64,000 nucleotides of DNA from JABMQB01 sp963678235 (GTDB taxonomy: Bacteria > Bacteroidota > Bacteroidia > Bacteroidales > Prolixibacteraceae), in assembly GCA_963678235.1 (NCBI GenBank), contig OY782766.1:992001-1056000 (forward strand). The letters are read 5' to 3'. The first letter of the stretch is position 1; the number at the start of each line of letters is the position of its first letter. Made by a program: the position numbers and the translations under genes. This document shows positions 8,193 to 17,383 of this stretch, piece by piece. Under the pieces are notes generated by a model that was not told the origin of the DNA, did no database searches, and worked only from the letters and a program-made list of their open reading frames with translations.

Positions 8193-11078
8193 ATGTTAAA
8201 AAGAGGGTTCTTCTTATTTATCATTCTATGCATAAGCTACTCGTTACAAGCCCAGTATTTTCAAACAGGTGAAGACCCAGCTTCCATAAAATGGAGGCAA
8301 ATCCATACCGATAATTTTCAGCTAATATACCCCCAGGAATTTGAACACCAGGCTCAAAAAATGGCTTACACGCTCGAAAAAGTGTATGAATATGGGGCAC
8401 AAACCATGGACGTACTGCCTAATAAAATTTCTGTTTTATTGCATACACACACTATTTATTCTAACGGACTGGTTGCTATCGCACCTAAAAGAATGGAATT
8501 ATATACCACGCCCCATCAGGAAATTTACCCAAAAGACTGGCTGGAACAACTTGCAGTTCATGAATTTAGGCATGTGGCACAAGTTAATAAAGTGGAACAA
8601 AATATGCCGGAATTGTTAAAACTAATTTTTGGCGAACAGGTAACAGCATTGGCAATTGGGGCATATTTGCCCTTTTGGTTCCTGGAGGGGGATGCAGTGG
8701 TCTCCGAGACCGCATTAAGTAATTATGGAAGAGGAAGGCTTCCCTCATTTTTGATGGAACATAAAGCCCAGCTTGTTGAAAAAGGGGCATACTCCCTTAG
8801 TAAAGCCTACAACGGTTCTTATAAAGATTTTGTGCCCAACCATTATAAACTTGGCTATTTTATGGTGGCAGCCAGTCGAAAAAAATACGGAAGTGGGTTT
8901 TTCGAAAAAATGGTTGAAAATGTTGGGCAAAAGCCATTATCAATTAATCCGGTAAACAGCTCATTGAAAAAGAGCATTGGTATGACTCAGAAAGGATTGT
9001 ATGAAATGGTTTTTGACAGCCTTAAAAATGCATGGCAGGAAGAAGACCAAAGCGTTGAAAATCAATATGTCCGAAAAAGTAAAAAAGCAAGAAAATATAC
9101 GAACTACGCGTATAATTATTATACCAATGATGGAAATATTTTATCATTTAAAACCGCTTTCGACAGGATACCAGCTTTTATAGAAATTGATAGCCTGGGA
9201 AACGAAAAGAGTATTCATAATCCGGGATATATTTATAATGAATCGGTAAGTTTCACGGATAATAAAATTGTTTGGTCGGAAAAAGTACCTGATCCTAGGT
9301 GGTCGCATAGTGGCCATTCGGTAATTAATATTTACGATTACAAAACCAAAAAGATGTTTTACTTTCGACCTGAACATAAGGGGTTTAGCCCGCATTTATC
9401 TGTCGATAAGAGAAATATGGTTCTGGTTGAAGCAGATTTTCAAAACCAGTTTTACCTGTCTGTTTACGAAGTACTTACCAATAAACTCATCAGTAGGTTT
9501 CAGGCTCCTGAAAATAACTATTTCTTTACTCCCAAATGGATAGACGCACAAACAGTTGTAGCAGTTATACTTACCGAAAAAGGGAAACAACTTGTTCTGG
9601 TGAACCTTGAAAACAAAGAACTTACGCAATTGATTGGAGAAGAATTTGGGGAGATTAAACATCCGGTTTTCGCGAATAACAAAGTGTATTTTATTAGCAG
9701 CTATGCCGGCAGGAATGATCTTTATGTGGTCGATATTGCCAGTAAAAAGGTTTCGCAGGTATATCGTTCAAGGTTTGGGGTAGAATACCCTGTAATTGGG
9801 GATCAAAAGATATTACTGAGCAATTATACTTCCGATGGGTTCGAGTTGATTGAAATTCCGTTGGACTCAACAAAATGGCAGCCAATATCTAAAATTAGCA
9901 AAGGGGAATATCCTCTGGCTGAGGCTATGTCAGAACAGGAATATGGCAAAATAAATTTTGATTACCCCGATACGTTTCAATACGAATCAAGCAAATACAG
10001 CAAAGTAAAAAATATATTGAAAGTACATAGCTGGGCCCCTGCCTCCATCGACATTAACTCCTATGAATTTCAACCTGGTGTGAGTTTGCTTTCCCAAAAT
10101 ATACTTGGAACGGCACAGGCATCTGCTGGCTACGAGTGGAATACAAGTGATAAAGAAGGGAAATGGTATGCCAATTATATTTTTAAAGGTTGGTACCCTG
10201 AGTTTGAGTTTGAAGTAAGCACCAAAAAGCGGGAGTCGCAATACTATCAAATTAGGAACCAGGTGAATGAGCAAAATGAAATTGTTAGGTCCGATACCAC
10301 ACTTGAAGATTATTCTTTCCGTGAAACAAACTTTTTTATGGATATGAAGATCCCTTTAAACCTGTCGAAAGGCAAGTTTAACAGGGTTTTGCAGCCGGAA
10401 ATCCAATATGACCTTACTGCAATCAAACAAGATAAAACTTCGCCTGATGAGTTTTTTAACGGGAACTTGCAAACGCTTTCCTATCGGTTTTATTACCATC
10501 AGATATTGCGCCAATCTTACCAGGATTTAGTACCAAACTTTGGCTTTGTGATTGATGCAAGTTATAGGCATTCGCCCATTGGCGATATCGATGCAGGAAC
10601 AATCTCTGCGCTTCAAATAATTGGTTATCTGCCCGGCGCAATGCGAAACCATGGTATTAGTTTGTACTATGGGTACCAAAAAAGGGATGCTGCGCAAAGA
10701 AATTTATTTAGCGATGCAATCCGTCGTCCAAGGGGCTGGAGATCATTAGATAACGATGAAATGATTACGTTCTCGGCAGATTATAAACTTCCGCTGGTAT
10801 ACCCAGATTTGAGTTTAGGAGGTATTGTTTATTTAAAACGCGTAAAAGCTTCCTTATTTGCCGATTTTGCCCACCAGCAAGGTTTAATTTTTGAAAATAA
10901 CGAAGCAGTTGGTTCGTTCGCACGCAATATTAGCAGTTACGGTGTCGAATTATTGGGCGATATGAATTGGTTTCGTTTTTATGCCCCTGTGCAACTGGGA
11001 TTTAGAACTTCCTATTTGCCGGAGCTTAAATCAACGGAGTTTTCATTATTACTTTCAGTCGACTTTACTTCTTTTTAA
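8193..11078 (+). CDS. Large surface protein: HExxH gluzincin-like domain, beta-propeller, C-terminal barrel
   Basis: 961 aa from ATG 8193 (TTG 8178 is possible). A signal peptide ends at LQAQ near residue 21. The N-terminal domain has HEFRH at about 123-127 and a Glu in WFLEGDAVVSE about 38 residues later, the zinc-ligand pattern of gluzincin peptidases (HExxH...E). The middle (about 250-580) has repeated strand pairs like a WD40/TolB propeller. The C-terminus (about 600-961) has alternating aromatic strands and ends in Phe, as in outer-membrane barrels. It should therefore be an outer-membrane protein with a periplasmic or surface peptidase-like domain. Similar full-length proteins occur across Bacteroidota, but I know no experimentally assigned function. 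Confidence 0.85.
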   Translation: MLKRGFFLFIILCISYSLQAQYFQTGEDPASIKWRQIHTDNFQLIYPQEFEHQAQKMAYTLEKVYEYGAQTMDVLPNKISVLLHTHTIYSNGLVAIAPKRMELYTTPHQEIYPKDWLEQLAVHEFRHVAQVNKVEQNMPELLKLIFGEQVTALAIGAYLPFWFLEGDAVVSETALSNYGRGRLPSFLMEHKAQLVEKGAYSLSKAYNGSYKDFVPNHYKLGYFMVAASRKKYGSGFFEKMVENVGQKPLSINPVNSSLKKSIGMTQKGLYEMVFDSLKNAWQEEDQSVENQYVRKSKKARKYTNYAYNYYTNDGNILSFKTAFDRIPAFIEIDSLGNEKSIHNPGYIYNESVSFTDNKIVWSEKVPDPRWSHSGHSVINIYDYKTKKMFYFRPEHKGFSPHLSVDKRNMVLVEADFQNQFYLSVYEVLTNKLISRFQAPENNYFFTPKWIDAQTVVAVILTEKGKQLVLVNLENKELTQLIGEEFGEIKHPVFANNKVYFISSYAGRNDLYVVDIASKKVSQVYRSRFGVEYPVIGDQKILLSNYTSDGFELIEIPLDSTKWQPISKISKGEYPLAEAMSEQEYGKINFDYPDTFQYESSKYSKVKNILKVHSWAPASIDINSYEFQPGVSLLSQNILGTAQASAGYEWNTSDKEGKWYANYIFKGWYPEFEFEVSTKKRESQYYQIRNQVNEQNEIVRSDTTLEDYSFRETNFFMDMKIPLNLSKGKFNRVLQPEIQYDLTAIKQDKTSPDEFFNGNLQTLSYRFYYHQILRQSYQDLVPNFGFVIDASYRHSPIGDIDAGTISALQIIGYLPGAMRNHGISLYYGYQKRDAAQRNLFSDAIRRPRGWRSLDNDEMITFSADYKLPLVYPDLSLGGIVYLKRVKASLFADFAHQQGLIFENNEAVGSFARNISSYGVELLGDMNWFRFYAPVQLGFRTSYLPELKSTEFSLLLSVDFTSF

Positions 11079-12254
11079 GGTAATTACCGTAATTTCGGGG
11101 GACATATCAATCCTCCAGTTTATCCCAATGGTGCCAAATCCCCGGTTTACATAAAGATATTGTTTGTCAGCCTGGTACAAGCCACCCCAATTTTTTCGAA
11201 TCCAATACATTGGGCTTAGTTCAATGCCGGCAGGCTTTATTCCAAATTGCATTCCATGTGTGTGCCCCGAAAGGCTTAAGTCAATTTTTTCTTTATTCTT
11301 GATTTTACTTTCCCAATGTGCCGGATCGTGGGTTAATAATATTTTAAATGCACCATCGGGTATGCCTTCCATCGCCATTTCTAAATCGGCGTATTGTGGA
11401 AATGGATCGTGCCCCCAATTCTCAACCCCGATAAGAAATATTGAATCGTTTCCTAGCGCAAGCGGTACATAACTGTTCCTGAGTAGTTTAAAACCAATAT
11501 CTTCATGTCCGTTAATAATCCCGGATAGGTTTTTAGCTTTGCGTAAACTATCTTCCCAATGGAAATAATCGCCATAATCATGGTTCCCAAGAATAGCGTA
11601 ATTTCCTTGTTTTGATTGCCAATTCTTAAGTTCCTCTTTCCAGGGATCTATTTCCGAAGCAAAATTATTTGCAAGGTCTCCTGTGAAAAAAATATAGTCT
11701 GGATTAATTTCCCGAATGGCTTTTGAAGCTTTTAAAATTAGCCGACTGTTGGAATAAAAGCTACCAAGGTGGATATCCGAAACATGTACAATCTTCGTTC
11801 CGTCAAATGGAGGTGGAAGGTTCTCATATTCAACGCTTATTTCATTGATTGATAAATAGTTCCTTCCAAATGATGTTCCATAAATAGTGGTAAAAACAAG
11901 GCAAATGGTTACAATGCTCCCCATCCATAAAACAGTCAAATGTCTTTTTCTGAATAAGAAATATATAATATAGGTGAGTGAAAGTATAATTTTAGATAGA
12001 AGGTCTGTAATAAGAATAATGTTGAATAAAAAGTATGTCTTATAATTAATAGATGTTGCAGCTGTTTTGGGAAAAATGAATAGGGTAATAAAAATCAACA
12101 CCACAAGAAAAGAATAAATCCAATACGAATAAGAAATCCATCGTTTATACTTTGTCTTGGTTATTAATTTACGTATTGTTTGGAAACCCAAAAATGAGAG
12201 AACAAGCAGAATGAAAATAATTGTGCCTAAAATGGATATGGAAATACTTCTCAT
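11055..12254 (-). CDS. Membrane-anchored metallophosphoesterase
   Basis: 399 aa. Four or so N-terminal membrane segments occupy residues 1-135. A calcineurin-like phosphoesterase domain follows with all metal-binding blocks: HVSDIHLG (Asp, His), FFTGDLANN (Asp), GNHDYGD (Asn, His), LLTHDPAH and LSGHTHG (His, His). Proteins with this layout (YkuE/YaeI-like) are putative membrane phosphoesterases, some acting on lipid-linked substrates; the substrate here is unknown. The 3' end overlaps the convergent surface-protein gene by 24 bp, so the two transcripts are antisense at their ends and no separate terminator fits between them. Confidence 0.92.
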   Translation of the reverse strand: MRSISISILGTIIFILLVLSFLGFQTIRKLITKTKYKRWISYSYWIYSFLVVLIFITLFIFPKTAATSINYKTYFLFNIILITDLLSKIILSLTYIIYFLFRKRHLTVLWMGSIVTICLVFTTIYGTSFGRNYLSINEISVEYENLPPPFDGTKIVHVSDIHLGSFYSNSRLILKASKAIREINPDYIFFTGDLANNFASEIDPWKEELKNWQSKQGNYAILGNHDYGDYFHWEDSLRKAKNLSGIINGHEDIGFKLLRNSYVPLALGNDSIFLIGVENWGHDPFPQYADLEMAMEGIPDGAFKILLTHDPAHWESKIKNKEKIDLSLSGHTHGMQFGIKPAGIELSPMYWIRKNWGGLYQADKQYLYVNRGFGTIGINWRIDMSPEITVITLKRSKVD

Positions 12255-13155
12255 AAAAAAATTATTTCTCCAAATATAAGATTACTTCTTTATATCTAAA
12301 TAGTAGGTCGATTTTTCCTCAAATCATTGTTTAAGGTTGTTTTGACCAATATTTTTCTATTTCGAAGAATGGAGGTTATGCCCATATTATAGTTTAAGTA
12401 TTTATGAATTAGCAAGGTAGGGGATAATTATTGCGAATTTAAGCTGCTGAGAATCGAAAATTTGATTATTAATTGGTCGTTGCTCGTGAAAAATTTATGC
12501 CTGGACTATCAAAAGGGATAAAACTTCTGATTATTCTTCTTCCTTTTTCCATTCATCGATTCTGTTTATTTAATTGAGAATTTAGATTGATATAATTAAT
12601 TCATTCAAGAAGAGGGAAGTTTTAAAAGAAACTGATTTTACTGTGAAGTAAGTTTTATCTAACCATTTGTATGACTCCTAAAAAATTACAAATCATACAT
12701 AAAATACAATAATAGGGTAGAAGATTGTTAAAAATAGGCATATACAAATGTAACCCACATTTTATACTTCAAATGTTACAAAAGTATAATGCGATTCATA
12801 AGAATAATGCTTTTAACAATACACTTATGTAAATCTATGCTCTCATAAGATGTAATTAAATAATATATTTATTTAAAGTACACATAATCAGTTGATTAAA
12901 CGGTGTATATGAAGTGATGGTTGATGTTTTTGTATACAATTGTATTTTATATCAAATCAATAATGAATATATATAGTATAAAGTATTAAAAATCAGCAAT
13001 ATAAGCTTTTTGTATAAAGTATTAATATAGATATGGTGCAATATTGGTATAATGCTTATGTAGCGCAGGAAACAAGAATTTACTTCATAAAATATCTTTT
13101 TTGTTATAGTGACAAATGTAATCATGTGTCGAATGTATGAATGTAACATTTACTG
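12255..13155. other. AT-rich intergenic region with scattered ACAAATGTAA-type sites
   Basis: About 900 bp of very AT-rich DNA without a convincing gene; the short minus-strand reading frame at 12952-13149 has no family resemblance and no start signal. It contains ACAAATGTAA at 12744-12753 and 13112-13121, and the 14-mer at 12741-12754 is the exact reverse complement of the xre promoter sequence at 13178-13191. This may be a regulatory region or decayed sequence. Confidence 0.5.
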
Positions 13156-13191
13156 TTTGTGATTAAAAAATATTGTCGTTACATTTGTATA
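13156..13191 (+). promoter_or_regulatory. xre promoter with overlapping inverted site
   Basis: TTTG at 13156-13159 and TACATTTG at 13180-13187 are 20 bp apart, the Bacteroidota -33/-7 arrangement. Transcription would start near 13191, about 27 bp before the ATG. The -7 box lies inside GTTACATTTGTATA, a site repeated in the neighbourhood, as expected for autoregulation. Confidence 0.65.
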
Positions 13192-13217
13192 TTATTCTAT
13201 TGCTTCAATTTTTTGTT

Positions 13218-13625
13218 ATGAAAGACAGGATTAAAAAATTCATGAATAAAAAGCGCTTAACCGCTGCTGAATTGGCTGATACGATTGGTGTTCAAAGATC
13301 AAATGTCTCACATATCATAAACGGAAGGAATAATCCAAGTTCTTCATTCATTGATAAACTACTTCAACACTTTCCTGATTTAGATGCTCGCTGGCTTATA
13401 ACTGGAATAGGAAATATGAGCAATGATATTACTCCCGATAGTTCCCTTTTTGCGCAAGAAAGTAATGCCAATAAACCTATAGAGGATAAGCCTTCCGTAA
13501 ATGTAGGAAATGAAAATATGGGTAATCAACATGTTAATATGGAAAAAGAAATGAATACATCCATAAAAAAAGAAGTGGAAAAGATTATCATTTTATATAA
13601 GGATAAAAGCTTTGATGTCTATTAG
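13218..13625 (+). CDS. XRE-family HTH regulator
   Basis: 135 aa from ATG 13218; the reading frame is open to a TTG at 13173, but that lies within the promoter. Residues 1-62 form a Cro/CI-type helix-turn-helix: MNKKRLTAAELADTIGV, then the recognition helix QRSNVSHIINGRNNPSS. The remainder is a low-complexity Asn/Glu-rich linker ending in a short helical tail, with no known sensing domain. Family members of this size are often phage-like or housekeeping repressors. Copies of ACAAATGTAA in and around its promoter and after pyrD suggest autoregulation and perhaps control of the neighbours. It stands alone in AT-rich DNA, with the pyrK gene 140 bp downstream. Confidence 0.85.
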   Translation: MKDRIKKFMNKKRLTAAELADTIGVQRSNVSHIINGRNNPSSSFIDKLLQHFPDLDARWLITGIGNMSNDITPDSSLFAQESNANKPIEDKPSVNVGNENMGNQHVNMEKEMNTSIKKEVEKIIILYKDKSFDVY

Positions 13626-13704
13626 ATTATAATCCGAAGCTTAAATTAGCTCTCATTTATCCCCTAATTACCCCTAATTCTATCCAATAATCACTAAATA
13701 AATA

Positions 13705-13712
13705 TATCTTTG
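13705..13712 (+). promoter_or_regulatory. -7 box (TATCTTTG) for pyrK-pyrD
   Basis: TATCTTTG matches TAnnTTTG and ends 54 bp before the GTG start of pyrK. No TTTG lies at the expected -33 position. Confidence 0.4.
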
Positions 13713-13766
13713 TGTCCAATTTCGTTCCGAATGTTGGAGCCCGTTTAAACAATTAAATATTATCTA

Positions 13767-14543
13767 GTGAAAAAGGCTGTACAAGACTTTATCGTAACAG
13801 AAAATACCGCTCTAAACGCAAGCAATTTTTGCATCAAACTTCAATCACCGTCTGCATTACCGGCAATTTCTCCAGGACAATTTGTCAATGTTGAAATTAA
13901 AGATAGCGCCGAGATCTTTTTAAGGCGTCCGTTCTCGATATTCGAAGTAGATGAACAAACAAATAGCATAAGTTTATTGGTCAAAATATTGGGTAGGGGA
14001 TCAAAAAAGTTAACAGAAATAAGTGTTGGCGATAGTTTAAGTATCGTATTTCCATTGGGAAATGGGTTCACCATGCCGGAAAAATCGGACAAAATTTTAT
14101 TAATTGGAGGTGGAAGTGGTGTTGCCCCGGTTCTTTTTCTAGCGAAAATGTGCGCTTTGCCTCCCGAAAATGTGACGATATTGATTGGCGCAAGGACAAA
14201 AGAAGACCATATTTCAATTGGAGATTATAAACAATTCGGCGAAATTCTGTATGCCACTGAAGACGGCTCACTTGGCGAGAAAGGTTTTGTTACACACCAC
14301 CCGGTTTTTACGGAGCGATTAGCCGAATTTGATAAGATTTATACTTGCGGACCAGACCAAATGATGAAGTCGATAGGAAAGGCGGCAAAAGAAAAGGAAA
14401 TATGCTGCGAAGTGTCGCTCGAGAACCTTATGGCTTGTGGCTTCGGCGTTTGTTTATGCTGCATTGAGCCAACCCACAATAAAGGAAATGCTTGTGTTTG
14501 TACGGAGGGACCTGTGTTTAATATTAAGGATTTAAAATGGTAG
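13767..14543 (+). CDS. pyrK: Dihydroorotate dehydrogenase electron-transfer subunit
   Basis: 258 aa with a GTG start. PyrK carries FAD and a [2Fe-2S] cluster and passes electrons from the PyrD flavin to NAD+ in class 1B dihydroorotate dehydrogenase (pyrimidine synthesis). The FAD-binding motif RRPFSIF lies near residue 53, the nucleotide-binding GGGSGVAP near 113, and the iron-sulfur cysteines cluster at MACGFGVCLCC with a fourth in ACVCTEG near the C-terminus. It overlaps pyrD by 7 bp, indicating translational coupling of two subunits of one complex. The length matches the family. Confidence 0.96.
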   Translation: MKKAVQDFIVTENTALNASNFCIKLQSPSALPAISPGQFVNVEIKDSAEIFLRRPFSIFEVDEQTNSISLLVKILGRGSKKLTEISVGDSLSIVFPLGNGFTMPEKSDKILLIGGGSGVAPVLFLAKMCALPPENVTILIGARTKEDHISIGDYKQFGEILYATEDGSLGEKGFVTHHPVFTERLAEFDKIYTCGPDQMMKSIGKAAKEKEICCEVSLENLMACGFGVCLCCIEPTHNKGNACVCTEGPVFNIKDLKW

Positions 14544-15448
14544 ATTTAAGAGTAAAAATTGGCGATCTGGAGTTTAAAAACCCTGTTTTAACCGCTTCGG
14601 GCACCAGTGGGTTTGGTGAAGAACTTGCGGAGTTCTTCGATACTTCAAAACTGGGAGGTTTTTTACTTAAAGGAACGACTTTAAAAAACAGGGATGGCAA
14701 TAATTATCCGAGAATGGCGGAAACCCCATCAGGGATGCTTAATGCTGTTGGGCTGCAAAACAAAGGTGCCGACCATTTTATAAAAGAAACTTATCCAAAG
14801 ATCAAGAACATTGATACCAACTTTATTGTAAATGTAAATGGCTCAACTGTAGAGGAATACATTGCTTTAACCGAAAAAATCAATGAGTTGGACAAGATTC
14901 CTGCAATCGAACTTAATATTTCTTGTCCAAACGTAAAAGAAGGCGGCATGGCATTTGGTGTGAGCTGCCCGGCTGCGGAAGCAGTGGTTAAAGAGGTGCG
15001 AAAAGTTTATGATAAAACACTGATTGTTAAATTATCGCCTAATGTTACTGACATAGCAGAAATTGCCAGGGCAGTGGAAGCACAAGGGGCAGATTCTGTT
15101 TCTTTGGTCAACACCTTCCTGGGCATGGCAATCGATGCTGAAAAACGTGTCCCATTGCTATCTACCGTCACCGGAGGGCTCTCAGGACCAGCAATTAAGC
15201 CTTTAGCGCTTAGAATGGTATGGCAGGTTGCAAATGCCGTTAAAATACCTGTCATGGGCATGGGGGGAATCATGAATGCCACAGATGCAATTGAATTCTT
15301 TCTCGCTGGTGCAACAGCCGTTCAGGTTGGGACCGCAATTTTTAAAGATCCTTTGGTGCCCCTTAAGATTATTGATGGAGTAGAAGATTATTTACAAAGG
15401 CACAAGTTTAGCTCCGTATACGATATAATTGGCGGGTTACAAATGTAA
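14537..15448 (+). CDS. pyrD: Dihydroorotate dehydrogenase catalytic subunit, class 1B
   Basis: 303 aa. PyrD oxidises dihydroorotate to orotate with FMN, in complex with PyrK. Visible features are the FMN-barrel start NPVLTASGTSGFG, substrate-loop NAVGLQNKG, the catalytic Cys in NISCPNVKEGG (class 1 enzymes use Cys as base), Lys in LIVKLSPN and the phosphate-binding GMGGI and AGATAVQVGTA. It overlaps pyrK by 7 bp. Its last four codons (Leu-Gln-Met-stop) lie in the first copy of a tandem 12-bp repeat. Confidence 0.97.
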   Translation: MVDLRVKIGDLEFKNPVLTASGTSGFGEELAEFFDTSKLGGFLLKGTTLKNRDGNNYPRMAETPSGMLNAVGLQNKGADHFIKETYPKIKNIDTNFIVNVNGSTVEEYIALTEKINELDKIPAIELNISCPNVKEGGMAFGVSCPAAEAVVKEVRKVYDKTLIVKLSPNVTDIAEIARAVEAQGADSVSLVNTFLGMAIDAEKRVPLLSTVTGGLSGPAIKPLALRMVWQVANAVKIPVMGMGGIMNATDAIEFFLAGATAVQVGTAIFKDPLVPLKIIDGVEDYLQRHKFSSVYDIIGGLQM

Positions 15449-15460
15449 TTACAAATGTAA
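15437..15460. repeat. Tandem 12-bp palindrome-like repeat at the end of pyrD
   Basis: TTACAAATGTAA occurs twice back to back (15437-15448, 15449-15460). The first copy contains the pyrD stop codon. Each has inverted TTACA/TGTAA arms. A related TTACATATGTAA lies near 15559, and the same core appears around the xre promoter. Confidence 0.7.
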
Positions 15461-16077
15461 TTCAGTCAATTTCCTATATCGTGTAATATGTTGATTCGTC
15501 ACTTTTAAGCGTACTATTTAAAGCTTAATTAAGTATTATAAATGTATACATCATGTGAATTACATATGTAACACAAGAAATTTCTTTTTTGCTTGGAAAC
15601 CACTCCCAAATTTACTCGTCAAAATAAATCCGGATTTTTGAATATTTTATTGCTTCTTTCCCATAGACACTAATCATTAAATTCTCAGGCACTTAAAAGT
15701 GCCGTATAGCAGATATAAATTCTAGATATTCAATGGCTTATAATTTTATTCAATCTACTGTATAATTGAGCAACCATATATTTTAAACCTTCTCGTTTCG
15801 AGTTGGACAAATCGATCTAAATGAAATTTATTTTAATTGTTTATCAATAAATCTTTAATTAAGCAATTTTTCGACAAAATTCAATACAAAATTATTTTTA
15901 TAAATATTGCTGATATTCAGGCTATTAATAGACATGACTATTGTGTTTTATTATGATTTTATGTACCTTTTGTTTTGGAGCCTCAAAAAATATTGTTTTT
16001 ACAAAATTGCAATGTGAACATTTCAATTTGAGAAATGTTGTATCAAGTGAAGATTACAAAAAAAATAAAATACGAAT
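15461..16077. other. Intergenic region, AT-rich
   Basis: About 620 bp without a gene I can support. It contains the palindrome-like TTACATATGTAA near 15559 and a 16-bp inverted repeat GGCACTTAAAAGTGCC at 15688-15703 with no T-tract, so it is not a typical terminator. The 5' untranslated region of the E2 gene must lie at the right end; no exact -7 box is seen. Confidence 0.4.
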
Positions 16078-17376
16078 ATGTCACAGTTTGATATTGTAAT
16101 GCCAAAACTTGGAGAAAGTATCCAGGAAGGCACTATTACCAAGTGGTTTGTGAAAGAAGGAGATAAGATTGAAGAAGACGATGTCCTTTTTGAAGTAGCA
16201 ACCGATAAGGTTGATTCTGAGATTCCTTCCCCGGTTGACGGAATAGTTTCCAAAATATTGTTTCCTGAAGATTCTTTGGTTCCCGTGGGGGAAAAGCTTG
16301 CCATTATAACAATGGAGGGCGATAGCAATGATGTTTCATCTGAAACTGAAACTCAGGATAACACGGCAACAGGCGAAACACAGGAAGCTGAAGAAAGTAA
16401 AATCATAGAGGAAAGCATTGAATCAGTTACTTCAATAAAAGAAGTTAGGTCATTATCCAACCGCTTCTATTCCCCATTGGTAAAGAAAATTGCTGCAGAA
16501 GAAAATATTTCTGTAGAAGAATTGGAAACGATTGAAGGCTCAGGCGCCGGTGGACGTGTACAAAAGAAGGATGTACTGGGATTTATTGAAAACCGTAAAG
16601 CTCCAAAAGCCTCGTCTGTTCCTACGCCGGCAGTGAAGCACACACCTCCACCTGTTTCTATTGGTGCTGGCGATCAAATTATTGAAATGGATCGTGTCAG
16701 GAAGCTTATTGCTAGCCACATGGTTATGTCAAAACAAGTTTCGCCGCATGTTACATCAGTTGTTGAAGCTGACGTTACGAACCTTGTATTTTGGAGGACA
16801 AAAAACAAAGACGCTTTCCAGAAAAAATATGGGGAGAAAATAACTTATATGCCAGTATTTACAGAGGCTGTAGCGAGAGCTTTGGCTGAATTCCCTCTGG
16901 TAAATTCTTCGGTTGATGGAGATAAAATTATCCTTAAAAAAGATATCAATATCGGAATAGCAGTCGCAAAACCTGATGGAAACCTGATTGTTCCCGTCAT
17001 TAAAAATTCAGAACAAAGGAATTTGGTGGGTATTACAAAAGAGCTAAACAGGCTTGCCGATGCCGCCAGAAACAATAAACTTTCGATGGATGAGATTGAT
17101 AGAGGGACTTTTACAATTACCAATTTTGGTTCTTTCCGAAATATAATAGGTACCCCAATTATCAATCAACCACAGGTAGCCATATTGGCAACCGGAAGTA
17201 TTGAGAAGAAGCCGGCAGTAATGGAAACTCCAACAGGTGATGCAATTGTTATCCGAAGCAAAATGTTCTTGTCCTTGTCGTATGACCATCGAATTATTGA
17301 TGGGGCATTGGGCGGTGCATTTTTAAGGAGGATCGCCGATATATTGGAGGATTTTGATATTAACCGCGAAATTTAA
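16078..17376 (+). CDS. 2-oxo acid dehydrogenase E2 (dihydrolipoamide acyltransferase)
   Basis: 432 aa. The lipoyl domain (residues 1-78) has the modified Lys in ATDKVDSEIPSP. An acidic linker precedes a peripheral-subunit-binding domain (about 135-172: SPLVKKIAAEENI to GRVQKKDV), and the catalytic domain (about 200-430) ends with SYDHRIIDGA, the His-x3-Asp-Gly active site. It transfers acyl groups to CoA as the core of an oxo-acid dehydrogenase complex. The fused E1 follows 7 bp downstream, so both are in one operon. Context and the fused E1 favour branched-chain 2-oxo acids, but the sequence does not prove the substrate. No E3 gene is present here. Confidence 0.93.
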   Translation: MSQFDIVMPKLGESIQEGTITKWFVKEGDKIEEDDVLFEVATDKVDSEIPSPVDGIVSKILFPEDSLVPVGEKLAIITMEGDSNDVSSETETQDNTATGETQEAEESKIIEESIESVTSIKEVRSLSNRFYSPLVKKIAAEENISVEELETIEGSGAGGRVQKKDVLGFIENRKAPKASSVPTPAVKHTPPPVSIGAGDQIIEMDRVRKLIASHMVMSKQVSPHVTSVVEADVTNLVFWRTKNKDAFQKKYGEKITYMPVFTEAVARALAEFPLVNSSVDGDKIILKKDINIGIAVAKPDGNLIVPVIKNSEQRNLVGITKELNRLADAARNNKLSMDEIDRGTFTITNFGSFRNIIGTPIINQPQVAILATGSIEKKPAVMETPTGDAIVIRSKMFLSLSYDHRIIDGALGGAFLRRIADILEDFDINREI

Positions 17377-17383
17377 AAGGAAA

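Noticed and set aside
12952..13149. A 65-codon minus-strand reading frame in the AT-rich region before the XRE gene
   Set aside because: Its composition is that of AT-rich noise, there is no start signal or family resemblance, and it overlaps regulatory-looking repeats.
15688..15703. GGCACTTAAAAGTGCC as terminator of pyrD
   Set aside because: It is 240 bp past the stop and has no T-tract.
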